A stretch of 64,000 nt of DNA, from assembly GCF_964204645.1 (NCBI RefSeq), contig NC_134025.1, positions 28,612,001 through 28,676,000 of the forward strand, read 5' to 3'. The notes beneath the pieces are model-generated. The model was given only the letters and a program-made list of their open reading frames with translations. It made no database searches and was not told where the DNA came from. Shown here piece after piece: positions 29,101 through 43,838 of the stretch (positions within the stretch are counted from its first letter, which is position 1; each line of letters opens with the position of its first letter). Position numbers and translations under genes: made by a program. The DNA is from Tubulanus polymorphus (taxonomy: Eukaryota > Nemertea > Palaeonemertea > Tubulaniformes > Tubulanidae).

Positions 29101-32100
29101 GATGAAGTCGATGACCTACGGTGCAGTCAAGAATGGAAACAATCGAAGACATAGTAGAAAACCAATAACGACGTATATGCGATTTCACCGTGAACGCTTT
29201 AATGAATAGCAGTCAGACTGCGGTATCGAAATGATCATACTGGCCTCTCGATTTACTCATGAGAAACAAAAATCTAATCAGACTAAAAGCTTTCTGCAGT
29301 TATATAGATTATCCCGTGAAATAAATGACTGACGCGTTGCTCAAGTATCGAGGAAATATCGCAGAATCCGAACGCAATCTTTTATCATTGCGTCGATGAA
29401 ACTAATCCTTATTTTCACAAACTTCATTGAAATCTTTGCGAAGAAAGGTCACACGGGATGAAACAACATAAATTAGAAAACGATCCGATAAAGTTCATTT
29501 GTCGAGATATTCACAATTAATCGCGACAGACTTAGTGTCACACGACACAGGAAAAGTACTATATTGATGCGGTGAGATTTAGGAAAAAAAATAATTGAGT
29601 CTTCGCTGTATGCAGGGAAAGGTTAGTACAAATACATAAAACAACCTATGCGTAGGTTATTTTTGGACACGTATTTGTGCTCGAATGTGTACATCGCATG
29701 ATCAGAGCCAATATCTTCTTACTCTCATCTCGTTAGCTTTTATCAACAGCTTATATACTACATAAATGACCAGCCATATACACACATTCATCCGTCGCCA
29801 TAATTACCTAAAATATATCTTTCATTTTCCGCGTATACGGAATGTATGTATATCTATTTTGTCTGCGTAGGCGACACATTAAAAATGAATACTTACTTTT
29901 TTCCTGGCGTCTGTGTGCTTTCCGTTAAGTGACCTAAAGTATAGTACATAATTGAAGCGAAATAATTAACACATTCCATCCATAAAACTTTTTTGATAGT
30001 TCCCCGATGTACAGCGATATTTGATCAGATGTCACTACAATAGCCATTTGCAGCATCCCTTTCTCGTCGGTCTGACAGTAATTTTCCCTCACCACGCGCT
30101 ACCCTCAACGCTTTTGAATAATTTATCTCATGTCAGGCACCTAAGAGACTTAACGTGTTTGACTTTCTGAAGGAATATCGTTCCACGCAGGTTGTAATTA
30201 GTTGTGCATACATAAGAGATAATAACAGGTGAACGATATTTCAAATTGTGCTGCGCATCTCTTAAAATTCATCTACAGTAACATGTATTACTTATGTAGG
30301 GTTTTACTCAATTGGCAGCCTTTGTTTATCATATATGTTCTAATATTTTGGTTAATCACATATCAGTTATACGTCGATTTTAGTCGAAAAATAAAGATAA
30401 TGATATACTAATAACGATAATTGTAATTATGTACGTCGGTGGAAATAGCAATTGCGTAATTGAATAATTGGGTAATTAGTGCGTTATTTGCTTAGATTCG
30501 AATCGAGCGTCGCACAAAATCGTCGATCATTATTCCGTGCCAGTTTTTATGAGGTAGAATAGAAGAGCCTCCATCCAGCCGTTATGGGTCAACATATGTC
30601 CAAATAGCCATAAAACCTGCTACACGAATATTGGGAAAACTTCCTTAAACGTACATCGGAGAATCATTCAAACAAATTATCAATCTCTTTTCCCGCACTG
30701 CATTTGCTAAGGTTTCTGCATAAACGGCTTTTATTTCTTTATGCGGCTTATCAAAAAGGCTGAGTCGCGAGATATAAGGTCAAAAAGACCGAAGTAGCCA
30801 ACGTCTGATATATAAAGTGACCGTAATGATATAAGCAAACCAATGGGAACATGAAACAAGTCAAGTAGTAGTGTGATTCATACGGTCTCACAGATCTAGG
30901 GGTGAACGTATCTTTTTAATAGCGTATATCTGTCTATCGGATAATAGAACCAATGCGAAGGGCGTAAGGACAATGATATCTGAGAGTGTCCTGAAATATG
31001 GTTATAGAATCAAAATGAATCATTTTTCTTACTCAAAATGAATCATCTTTCATACCGAAACGATTTCATTTCTGATCGGTTTACAATGAAATAATGAATC
31101 CGATGACTCTTTATGGTTTTACTTTTCACTTTAGTGTAATTTGTTAACTCAACTATAAGCCTTCTTCAACTTAATGCATTTTCAAATACCCAGGGAAATT
31201 AGAAATTTGATATAGAGATTTTCTCTTTATCTGACAAGCACTGACCATCTATACCACTCATCTAGGTTTGAATCTTCATAGGAAGTAATTTCTCGATACT
31301 TTGATAACTAAGTTACCGGAAATTTTCACCACACTGGTTCTTGAAACGCCTCGGAATTATGAATACGACAAACCAGTATTCTATCACGATAATCCACGAA
31401 AAACCACAGCGCAATGTTTGCCGCTCATTGTGCAGATGCGATCCCCCGAAGGATACAAACGTCTACAACATGCTATATGTTTGTAAAAACAACGACGTCT
31501 CGGCTGAATATAAACATAAGGATATTGTCACAATATCAGGTCGTATTCATATCATGTAAGATATTAATTCAGTTAGATATAGCGGGCTAGCGGCGTAATG
31601 ATAAGGTAAACAATTGAGGACAGATTGGGAGGAATGGCAAATGACCACTAGCACCCGGACACGGAGAAAAGTTTTTGCTATGCCGGCGAGGTACACGTTC
31701 CTGTTTGGCGCTGCAAATCAATTTATAGGCGAGAATTCGGAAGAAATTTCGACGCTCTGTAAAATGCGATGTAAAAGGTGGCAAAATACATAATTGATGC
31801 CGACATTAGATATCATCATACGATAATGATAGCTTGTGATGGTGGATGGATTTGAGTAGCAGGCATCAGCCTTGTAAATAATTGAGTACACATAATCTAA
31901 CCGGTCCCGCTGTGCTCTAACATAAATCAAATTGATGCAACGCTTTTAGTCGGGTGAATGTAATTAAAATATTCCCAAGATGAATTTTATAAGAGATTAT
32001 TCCCATTTACATATTAAACCCCATTAGTAAAAGAGCATCAATGTATCGGAGAATCAAAAAGGTTCTCTGTTATTATCCCCGTATAGGGCACGAAATCCAC

Positions 32101-35100
32101 ACTTCCAATATTAAAAATCAATCGAACTTGAAACATGAAGTCGAAAGAAATTGCATCTCTATTTGGTATTGTTCTATTAACGTAGCTGTTTGAGCGAGGG
32201 CTTAGTTTGAACGCGTGTAAATTGATCGCATAAACCACCCACAAATTCCATTTCAGTAAATCTCCAGCTATATCATACTTCTGTGGAGGAGGATGATCGA
32301 CGTAATTACTGATATCGATAATAGTCAAACGTTGAACACATCGAAATGATAACGAGAAGGAAGGCGTCTGCCATCTATCCACCAGAATCAGCGGTATCGC
32401 GTCAAAATGATTCGTGAATTCATGCATCTGAAGAAATACATGGTATATATAAGTTTTGCGTGTATGATTTAATTCATTTATTCGATTGAATCTGTACAAA
32501 ATCAATGCAAACTGAAAGGTTAAGTTAAGAGTTGGCAGTGGTGAAATTATGTTTTACGCTACATTTCCCTTGCCCCATCTATCGTAATATCGCGTAACGT
32601 TCCGAGCGATGAAACGGTTGCGCTTACGGAGAAGGGCAGCTATAAAGAGTTGTTGTATGATAGATTTTCTGCCGCCGTGAAGACATTATTATAGGCAACA
32701 TTTTTCTATCGGTTTAGACAACGGTTTTATTTCTAGACTTTACCAGAGAAAGGAATGCCGAGGGCGGTCGATTCTAGATTTTTTTAGATAAGTTTAGATT
32801 TCGTCATTTGAAATTAATAATTTGATTTCCGAGTGTCGTTGTACATCAGTAAAAGACGCCAAAATTACAACATATACGAACAACGACAAATATAAGCTGA
32901 TTTATAACGAATAACGACGACAAAATACAACTAACACGTGATAATCTATGGGATACATTGAGCCTACAGCGACATAAACAAGCAGAATCAGATAGATAAC
33001 AATTCAACATTCCACAGTGGTACATTATGATTTTTTTCAGTATGTTTTATCGATGATGATAATGAAGCAGGTGGTATTTGGGATAGAAAAATCGATAGGA
33101 TATTCGACGACCTTTCATCCCAATTGATATGCATGAGAGGAAACTAATGATTTCATGTTCAAAGTCTGCTTTCAGGAAAAGCTTATGGCATTATTTTCAG
33201 GTCGTATGATCTTTAAATCGCCACTAAACACACGCGTTCATACACACGTACTTATCTCAGATCGATTTAGTTTTAATATGAGAGAGGCGAAAAATGTAAT
33301 AGAGAAGATTCCCTTCTAAGAGGCGATTTTCGGATCAATGCCGCTAAAACTAACCCCCTGTTTCGCTCCCGACAGGTGTGGTGGGTCTGTAAGGGACACC
33401 CAATCAAAAAATCAAACGAAATTTACCAACCAAATAAATAACAGGGATAATCCCTATTTTAAGATAAGAAAAACTATCCCATTGCTGTTTTCTACCCTTG
33501 TCATTTTGTTTGGTTTTTATATCGATATCGGTGTGGTGTCAATATTTGTGACCAGTTTCATAAAATGCATATCGTGTTCATTATTCGATTTATTTCTACA
33601 TCAAAACATATAATGCACGGTTTTTTAGTGGAGAACAAACACAACGCAGGAAGAAAAACGATTAAGCCGACAACAACAAAAATACGTGTCCATAATAATT
33701 CTGGTCATCATCGGTCCTGCACGATTCATACAGCAAACTACGGACGATCTGAAAATTGGGGAAAAGAAGACGATATCAGTGATAGGATGTTAGGAATACT
33801 GACGACCAAACAATGGCCATCAATTCAATGTATGAGACTATAAATATGTAATATATCGATCGTTCAATCAGTCAATCAATCAATCAATCAGTCAATCAAG
33901 CGATTATATCGTCTGTTTCGATTTATTCCAATCTGACAAGGTTCAACTGAAAAATACCGTCGAACCGAAAAAGATTTATACAGTTTCACGAAAAAGATAT
34001 CTGAATAAACGTATATGAACTATAAATTTCTGTATTTGGTTGAAACGAGCTCTGAATATATGAATATCTCATCGACAATCATTGATCGTATACACATCAG
34101 TAGACATTTTCACTTTGTGTGAACAACATTATCGTAAATCTTACTTATCTACGCTTTATACGAACTTCATTATAGAGAATATTTCTTGAAATTAATAAAT
34201 CAGCGATACTGAAAAACAACGAAATTGGAAATTATGTTCTAAGCTCGTGATATCCATCGCGGCGTATCAATATTCGCATGAAGATGTCAGTAACTGTGAT
34301 TGTGAAATGCGTGCTCTTAAACTGGTCAAACCGGAAAGAAATTAGAAGAGGGGATTACAAGAAACATTCATAGGGACACGTCATCCAAACATAAACGTAT
34401 GTCATTTTCCATACATTGTTTGTTTAAGGATGACAACAGTTAGAATGAGTTCATTTAGAATAATTCAACCCTGGATTCACAGTTTGACACCGTCTTGTAG
34501 TTAGAGATCGACTTATCGAAGTAATCAACTTATTTTGACACTAAGCCTAATTCAACTCGCAACAACAGACCTGATGAGCACTGGAAACATGTAGACGAAG
34601 TGAACATAGTCATAGAAATACAACCTAACATCGTAATGAAAATAATTTCAATTTCAACGTGTTGGTTTACTCGTCTCTTCCTCAAAATAAGAGACCATAT
34701 CCGCCAAGCATGCCGCAAAGGAACCGGTTCAACTAACAAGCCATGAATCAGAAAATACTAACGACGAAACCAGCCTAATTGCATCAATCTCACTGGCATT
34801 CATCTCCGTCAGTTACTCACCGTCACTTTCTTTCACATCACCACAGATAGAGGATCCTTGTCGCTGAAATATCTCCAATTGTGCAAAGATCGAAGTAGAC
34901 CACGTGGGATCATGGTAAATTACCGCGCTAAATAACTTGTAAATCCAGTAACAAACACCCAATTCTTTAAGAAGACGACTCACGCTGATTATTTGGAAGA
35001 TGCTGGATATGAGGTTTCCGTCACAGCGAGGAAACCAAACGTATAGAAATGTTTCGATGAATAGCGACAAGGTCATAATCTCCTAGAGGTTGTAATTTCA

Positions 35101-38100
35101 ATCTTACACACATTAGTTGAATGTCCGCGTATATATGTTCTTGCAATCGACCAAATAGCCATGCGAGGACATATCAACCACTCATACGGTTTTCTTTTAA
35201 TTCGTGAAAATACTTCTGAATTTCTTCTTTAAATGTTTGTATGTATTTAAGAGTTTTTCCTACGTATTTCCTATAAGATTGTGAAATGAAATATCCATTT
35301 TCAGCTTTAGAAACACGTCTCACATTTATAAATGTAAATCTATCTGCTACTTATCTCCACAAATCACCAACCCCTCAAGCATCTTCCAGCTCTACGCGAT
35401 GTTAGTAGTTAGATATCTCCGAAATGTAAAAAGCGTTGATGACTAGAAAAACAAGGAGCGCGTCTTGGTTTAAATTACTTATTGATATTCTATAGAAAGT
35501 TATATCAAGCAGGAGAGTACGTCATTGTGAAATAATCATTAGGCGAATGTAATAGTGTGTGTGTAAGGTCAACAACTACAACATCATCTTCACTTACATC
35601 AAGGAACCGCAAAATGTGTTTCTTAACGACGCTTGAACAAATATACACAAGCAGTACATGTATGATAGTGACAGAACATAATGATTAAACTTCCCCAAAA
35701 TTCTTCAGAGAATGAATCATGCTTTGTATACTCCTAGAAACCTATATTCATTTCAGTCGACCTTAGCAAACGAAACTTCAAGGGAAGACATCTACTAATT
35801 TACCACCATATTTGGATTAAGTCACCAGATCCTTCTTCTTGTCGTTCGGTGTATGGTGGATAACTCTGATAAAGGTCAACGAAACTCGTCGATGATGCTG
35901 AAGATTTAATGGTTTTTTCAATGAATAATCGACAGGTATATGTGTACCCAGCCAGACTATAAAAATGTGTTTACCTTTTCCTACACGCAAATCTTGTTTG
36001 GCCAGGCAATGTAGCTTAATGTACCATAAAGGTTTTCTGTTTGTTTTGCTCATCGTACATTTCTCCCGAAGGAAGTATGAACCACCAACGATTAACTTGT
36101 TGAAATACCTGGTTAAATTTGAAATCTACGGCACAAAAAAATCCTCAATCCCGTTTATGATTCAATAATGTAAACAGGAAACATCGTCTGAAATATTCTG
36201 ATTAACTGCGTCAATTTGTGCGCGATCCGTGCCTCAATCAAGAGTCAAAAGCAGATCTGAGAGCCGTGTAAGCCATTTCATATTGAAGCTGCATTCATTT
36301 GAAAGCCCATCGAGGAGTTCTTAATACCAGCTATTACAAAAAGCAACTTGGATTCTAATGGAAATTTGTAGTTGATGGAAAGTGTAGGAGGTGGTGGCTG
36401 AGATGAAAATAACGCTACGCAGTTCATTCTATTCCCAATTGTTCACGAGGAACAATTAGAACAGCTTTGTGATGTAAGAAAAAAATATCGCGCTGAAAGT
36501 TGCGTTTGATGGACAAAATTAACACTGCCGGCTGCATTTACGACAAATATTGCAAACCGCGTGTGCGCAGAAAACCTAAGTAGATTAAGAAGACAAGTGT
36601 TAAAATCAGACTTCCCTCTTTCGATCTCAGTAACCATTGATGTCTGGCTCGAGGGACAGCTTTGAACGGATTAATTTGGCTTGTTATGAGTTAGCATCAA
36701 GACGGCGCGTAGCTGATTTACACAACCGCCACAAACCTGGACAAACGCAAACAGCTGAAACGGGCTCTGGTGGTAATGTATATGGCCAATTTCTATCGAA
36801 CAAGTGTCCTTATTGTATCATATGAACGTGGAGCCGCCATATCAAGATGCGCAAAAAACTAATGACTGAAAATCTGAAGTAGTATACACACCTACGTGTC
36901 AGACATTATAACTATCACCTATAGAGATATACGTAACAAACAAGCCTTTAATGTATCAAATAACATACATCGCATTAGGAGTAACTTTGTCGAAAAAACT
37001 TTCTATGTTGAGATTCGGGAAACATATTTCGTTTTTAAATTGATTTTTAGATGCGTCTCTGAAAGAAGAGTAGACCGGATAAAATACGACATTTCTTTAC
37101 TGAATTCATGATGTAAACATGCTTGTGCAGTAAACGATGAACAGAAATTCAATTCATGTGAGATAAGATGGCCTATGTTTGAAATAGATTTACATGGCGC
37201 ACTTGCGTATCAAGTATTTCTGAAAGATCTATTCAAATAAAAGAACTCCATTAAAAGTGTATCACATTACGATATACTGAACACGACGACTACAAGAACC
37301 GCAGACTGAATACAGGAATTCATTTTAACTGTCGAGGTTTTAATGACGTTTCTAAGAAAAAGGGTCCCAGATTAGAAATAGCTGATTTACCGGCAGTGAA
37401 CCCCGGCTACAATAAAGCCTGTGGGCGGCGAATTTCAGATGCGTTTTTGTCGATGTTTTTCATGTAATTGGCCAAAAACTTGTGAAGCGCAACCTGTCAG
37501 TTATAAGCAAGAAATTCAATGTAGAATTGAGAAGAAGATTAGTTTCAAACATCATCGAAAAATTGCTTTAGTGCGGAAACTATCTCTGAGCTATATTTCA
37601 TTTTCAGTTAATGATCCGTACAATATTCAGCACATATGTCAAGAACATTGTCAAATGGTAATTAGCCATGTCCCCATTCCACGTCGTAGCTCAGACACAA
37701 TTTCTATCACAAGCTGACATTTAAAATTTACTTCTCAGAAATCCTCTTCTATATGTCTATCACAAAAACGTTATGAAACTGCATGAATAAATGGTTATTT
37801 TCTACATGCATTTGAGCCGATGAAGATTATTTGAAAAAAGGAATCTTTGTTCATGCTGAAAATGAGGTGTGCCGAGTGTAATTGATTCCAGGATGGAGGA
37901 AGCTGGTAATTTGAAGTTTTCATCAGTCAAACATTGACAAGATGCAAGTTAGGAGAACCGCCATTTAAATAGTTTATCATCCGAAATCATTAATTACTCA
38001 CATCCCACTTCATTGATCAGCAAACACCGGATCGTATTAGATATTTACTTTGAAATCGATAAGACAAACTAGGAATGGGTTAGTTACTAGAAATTGGTGA

Positions 38101-41100
38101 TTATTTCTGAGTAGAGTAGACTTTTGTCGAACCATCATTGAGATGATGCAAAGACGTCAGCTGCAAACCACTTGATTTACGTTTTACACTTGAAGAAGTT
38201 GATGAAAGAGTTGACGGGAACCTACCACCTTGAAACCGGGGACGGATTTGCGTAACATATTCCAGTAATTAATACTGTATGTAAATTGATGCAGAGTTGT
38301 TCGATAAGACGTCCACGGATAGAGCTCTCCTGTCACCAAATGCTCTACGTGATAAGTAACAAATATCTGAACTGTCTCAACACATCTTGCCATTAATGGA
38401 CACATCAACCGGCTATATGGCTATATGTGTCCGTGTGAAGTGACACATCTGGATTTATCTACCAATATCAAACACGACGATGGATACCTCTGAAATCGGC
38501 TAAGAAACGGAAGGGACCAAGAAATGCACATCGACCTATTGATGCACACGCTAATGGGTCAGGGACGTGTGGGAATATGAAATAGGATTAGGAAGAATCA
38601 CAGAAACCATCAATTTGTAGTCATCTGTCCATCATATATAAATAAAGGTTTCATGCGAAACATCTTAAGGGAATACCAAGTCCAGAAGTTACAATTGTAT
38701 ATCGATGTGTACATCAATTTGATAGATATTTCGTTTTCTCCTTTCCGAGATTAATGCGTATAGCCTACGATAGCGAAATCATTTTGGTCTTTTTATAGGT
38801 TTACATCAACAACTTACGTAATGTTTAGAAATTAATTGACATTAGAATTATTTGACTCAGTTTGTAAAATTGGCAACAAAATAAAGCATGTCATCTTTGA
38901 TCAACTGTAATATTCTTCTAAAAATAAAAGTACGTGCTTGTTTTTAATACTCACTCAAGTTTTGCGATCGTAAATCCCGAATCATGCACTTTTTTTCCGG
39001 TTAATGTCTCTTTATATGAGCAGTAATCTATATATCCCGCAATGCGAGTATAATCAACAACCAGACAGTCTCAGACGATCGAGTCGCATCCAAGATCCAA
39101 TCGTGATGCCGCTGCTGCACTGATTTTTAACGATAGATTTTATTCGTTTAATTGAGACGAGAGACCGTTTATATTGGCTACTGTTACACGTGCTGAATTG
39201 ACGGAGGAAAGCGTGTGTGTGCTGGTTTTACGAGGACACCGAGATCACTAACTCGCACACATCATCAACGACAAAATCAATAGAACACGAACTCTCAACT
39301 ATTCCCATCAGATAGATCTATAACATTTCGAAATCAAAACAACTAATCTATATCTTACGCAAGTTACTTCGTAAAAAGCTACAAGATTTAGTATTTTGAA
39401 CAGATAATTTTGCGATTGCAGTTGTAGGCTCCGGGAAATTTTCAGTGGTTCGTGAGATGAGCGTTGAAACTTCTCGATTGTCAGTTTCGTAGGCGTAAAC
39501 TGAATTTGATTTTCAAGGTAATGTTATTGTTATCTAAAAGTTGCGAGTAGTTGAAGTAAAGGTGTCACGCTAAAAAAAGGAACAGCAATTTCCGACGAAG
39601 AATCTCCATGAGCCGCTTGTCCACTTATACAAACAGCTGAGGACGTGGAAGTAATGCACGGCTGAAAATTGGTTTCACATTACGTGTCTCGCAGAAAGAT
39701 AGACATCTTACTTTCTACCATTAGCATCAGATATAGCAGACCGGATATTCTCTAAACCTCGCGCGTTAGGGCTCCGATGTCAGCGGTATATTTTCTTTAC
39801 ATACTTTCAACTTTCATCGAAGTCTAATAATTTTCACTACGATTGTGAAGGAAGCGCCCACGATAATGCATTTAAAATATTTGGTTTTGAAAACATATTG
39901 GAGATGTATCTTAACCTTGGCAAACTTCGATTCATGTTCACGCCTTTCACGATATTCTTACACGGTAGAATCGATGGAAGACATGCCTCACTACTTTAGT
40001 TTTATCTTACGAGTATAAACAAAGAAAATGCGTTCTCGAAGACAGAGAGAGAGAGAGAGGTTCATATCCAATTGCAAGGCATTATCGCAATCGGGACATA
40101 ATGCTATGACTTTGTATAAAAGCTGCAAATGTCATCTGATGGGAAATAAATAAATAGAAAGGTAGGTATAAAGGTTGTACAGTGACGCGTCACGAACAGT
40201 CGAAACAGATTATACGGATGACGCATCGTAGAGGCGGAGGCGTAACTTTACTATGACGCAAAGATGAAAATCAAAAACATCTTTTTTTCACTTATGACAG
40301 AATCTGGTGCTTGCGTAAAGAATTGAAGCTTTCCAATAATTAACGTTTGCTTCAGGTGCTTAATTGCTAAACGGTAATTCCGATATAGAATTTCCGTGGC
40401 GCAACCGAGAGCGGTACATGACGTTCCTCAGATGCAACCAATTTTCCCGTGGAATAGGTGTACTTGATACAACTACCCAGTGAATCAGGACGCGTATTGC
40501 ATCTCCCTAGAAGGCATTCAGTTCTTTATTCGCTTGAATGTTTTAGATTAGATTCTGTACGGATAGATAGCAATTAGTTGAAGCAAATTTCAAGCAATTA
40601 TTCCCCGAAAACGTTCGATTCAACAGAGCCACTTCACTGCGCTATCCTGTTGATAACACCTCTGGAATCAATTTTTTCTTTTTTAGAACTGCAATGCAGT
40701 GGAAATACAATTATTGGAATACAATTTTGAGGGCAGAGCCTAATTTTTGTAGGTGCCCGGAAAGAGAGGCGTACAACATTTATTGTAAGATGTAGTTCTA
40801 CAAAACCATGTTTCCTCCATTTGGAAATACGGGGTCTCATTACGAGGAAGGAGTTATCAATATGAAAACCATCCGTGTTTAAATAGGAAAAGTCGTCCAC
40901 GTCAGTTTAAGTTTAGAATACTAAAATGCGCGCTTCTGAACAGCGTTATGTGATATTTTGATTTCACCGCGGATCATGAACCTCATAAACGAATAACACC
41001 CGATCCGCCCCTTCAATTCATTATCATCGTCATCCGAATGACAACGTTTTCGAATTCGATATCTCCGCACTCCGGAAATGCATTGAGAAATTATTTTTAG

Positions 41101-42557
41101 AAGCGAAAAACGTCGCATCAACTCAACTTTCTGCATTGATCTCTACCGGTGAGGCTGCATTCGGGAAAAATTTCACCGTCAATATGAATTTTTGAAGTCT
41201 CTCTCGAAGGCTTTTTTGTTTTTATTTTTATTCCCATCGACAAAAATCAAGCCTCAGGTGCAAAGAATGTTACGACGATATTACGTGTCCATTACATTAC
41301 AGTATGACTCAATCTAACATTCTCCGCTAACAATAGCCAGTAATGCATTCAATACTTGGAGCATAGAAAAAATACATTAATCAGATTACTAGCAATCAAA
41401 TCGCTTTCATCAACGAACGCTTCACTGACCGCTGTTGATTGATTGATGATATGCCATATCCCTTGACCACGCAATGGCAAAATATATCGTTCAGCTACAA
41501 GCCAATTGGTACAAAACATATTGCATATTTCTATGAGGTGAATACGAATTTTGAAATCATCTTAATGTGGTTCGATGAAAGAGTTGTTTGGATTTTATTC
41601 ATTTTTTTACGCACAATGTGAATTGATTCCAGATTCAGGAATCCAGATACGAATCTCAAGTTGGTTGAGTATCTAATGATTCGGCGAGTTTAGTTAACCA
41701 GTTTGTTACGTCATCCGTGAAATTCTATCAGCGTCAGTTATTTATGAAGCTGCAGAATGAAGATCAATTCAGCCGAGCTCAATCTATTGATAACACGGAC
41801 TAAGGCACGATTGCTACCATTTCACGTACACAAACCGAAACGTTTTTTCACACATAATGGATCGCCTTTTTACTAACCAGTCATGCTGTAATTCTAGCCT
41901 GAAAACGATTGCAGTCGTGTGGGTGGGCGAAAATGCTTTCCCTCGATCGCAAACTGCAGCTGTCCCGATATAAGATTCCTGTCTCCGTTTGACCGTCACT
42001 GCATGTCAATCGTTTGCTAACGGTAGCGGGATCACAGTCTGATATGCGCCACTAGGCCGCTTATTCGGTTCGGGTATCGGGATAAGTTGCGACAAACGCT
42101 AATGTTAAGTGAATTAGATCCTTATCGAACGATTATTGCACGATGAAAACTGAAGTATTCAATTAATCTAGAATAATTTGTAAATAAGTGTAATAGGATT
42201 TATAAGAGTCACAATCAGCATCCAGAGTTGGGCTTCTGGCTTCTGAAAGCCACGTGATTGCGGCTGTAACTGCTCGATATTAAGAAAAGTGTTAGGCCTA
42301 CACGCAAGTTACCAAAACACGACAGAATGCAGATTGATGTGAATCGTGCTGTTTTTATATGGCTTGTATTTTCATCGATTATTTTTGACCGTATTTTATA
42401 TTTTCGCCCGGAACAGATACGTCTTTCATATGGGGGTAAATGATCAGACCACGAATAATAAACTTGATCTTATAATTTAATAATCTCAGAATCTACAAAT
42501 TATTTATTCACTGGTTTTGTAAATCAAATTTATTGTTAGTGAATTTTTTGCGATGAT
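23136..42557. other. Long gene-poor stretch without a supported gene
   Basis: Nearly 19 kb with no recognisable domain on either strand. The largest frame is 155 codons on minus at 32038-32505; it has protein-like composition but no family I know. Others are under 115 codons. A minus segment at 38955-39078 is open and ends at a GTGAGT donor, but lacks a good acceptor. Simple repeats are a TCAA tract at 33863-33900 and a GA run near 40047-40060. Any introns or small exons of an unseen gene would be missed here. Confidence 0.4.
33863..33900 (+). repeat. TCAA tetranucleotide microsatellite
   Basis: About nine units of TCAA, interrupted twice by TCAG. The tract has no coding context. Confidence 0.85.
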
Positions 42558-43141
42558 TCATTCTCATTGCGAAACCAAGTGAGATGGTCGTAACCTGGGT
42601 TACCGTCCATCCAACGGGGAAAAATGGCGGCAACTTGAATACGGACGTAAAAAACCTTCGACCAGAATCAACGGAAAAGTTACAGGTTTCAAAGATGACG
42701 GATCTGAGCGCAGGATCCTGTACTCAGGGCTGTTATGACCGGCTATGAAATCGGGATCTGGCTAGAGTCGGATGTTCGTTGTTTATGGTGATCTCGACAG
42801 TAAGAATGCCGTCTCTATCCTATTTACGAGAGGAAACTCGACGAAGGCATGTCGATTCGATCTTACACGTTAGTAATAATCAACCACCATTTATCACAAC
42901 ATGAAATATTAGTTTATGCGGATTCTGAAAATTCCAAAGAATTTTCAAAATATATCTTTCTGTATATATCATTTCAGGAGATATCGCCTACAATATGGCA
43001 ACGGTAAAACATAATCACGTCCCGGATGGTTTTTGATAATGTGCTCGCCCACGTCAGATTTTCTTACGTTATAGGATAATGCAAGAATAGGAGATTGGCT
43101 TATGAGACAATCGTTTGTGTTGGTAATCACGAGGACGCGTA
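42558..43141 (+). pseudogene. Purple acid phosphatase (ACP7-like) pseudogene, two exons retained
   Basis: Two exons of a metallophosphoesterase are visible despite frame damage. Exon 1 (about 42558-42872) shows KPSEMVVTWVT in one frame, then EYGRKK and FKDDGSERRILYSGL in another, then SRMFVVYGDLDSKNA and finally DSILHV in a third. After an intron of about 105 bases with an ATTTCAG acceptor, exon 2 (42978-43141) begins GDIAYNM and ends YETIVCVGNHEDAY at a GTAAGT donor. These are the family's metal-site motifs: GDxxY and GNH(E/D) are intact, while the first motif reads GDLD instead of GDLG. The copy is broken by in-frame TGA (42736) and TAG (42763), TGA-TAA (43034-43039), and at least three frame changes. 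No later exons were found before the GST gene. Retained introns mean a decayed gene copy, not a retroposed one. The family hydrolyses phosphate monoesters at a two-metal centre. Confidence 0.78.
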
Positions 43142-43838
43142 GTAAGTCCATATGCAAAAATGTCGGAGCCATGTTTCTCTTCTGACATATGGTTCGCAAA
43201 CCCTACAGATAGGCCTAGCTATTTCACCAATTTTACAAGTGTTACCATTAAAAAGAGGAAAAATCGCCATGTTTTACTCTCTCTTCCTAAACGTGCTTGC
43301 CTTTTATAACAGGGCTGCCAAGAGGGAATGAGTAAGAAATTTAGTAAAGGTATACCATATCCTTATAGCGCTTTCAGATCATCTGATCACCTGCATATAC
43401 GCGAATGCAGATATTCAATTCGACATCTTTCCTCGCAGCAACTCTCAGTTGTTCAGGTAAAAAAAAAAGAATCAGAAAAGAGTCATCTTAATGCGTCAGT
43501 ATACGATTTTTTACATGGGTAAATCAACTTTCGATTTCATACGAATCATCACGATCTGAATTGATAGTTTGTTCTCCATTTTCTTTAGGCTGACAAGGTA
43601 ATAGACGAGATAATGTATATACACGAGAAACACGGGGCAGGTCTGTAATAGATGAATACAATGACTGATTCTAAAACATCGACCCGATATGAGGTAGTAT
43701 TGAACAATGAAGCTGATTTTTGTGCAAAATATATGAAATATCTATAATTTCTATGTATACGTATTTTTATGATTTAATATTACTCTATATATTCCAAGAA
43801 TTATATAACAAATATTCTTTTGGAGACATGTCATTGTT
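43142..43838. other. Spacer between the phosphatase relic and the GST
   Basis: About 700 bases. Exon 3 of the phosphatase relic should start here but no matching sequence was seen. The plus frame 43328-43522 is unrecognised. The part next to the GST stop is AT-rich and would hold its 3' UTR. Confidence 0.4.

Noticed and set aside
32038-32505. 155-codon minus-strand frame
   Set aside because: Protein-like composition but no recognisable domain, and flanking splice sites do not define an exon. Kept only as a remark in the region entry.
38955-39078. Minus-strand open segment ending at a GTGAGT donor
   Set aside because: Only about 40 codons, with no polypyrimidine acceptor and no family match; chance is adequate.
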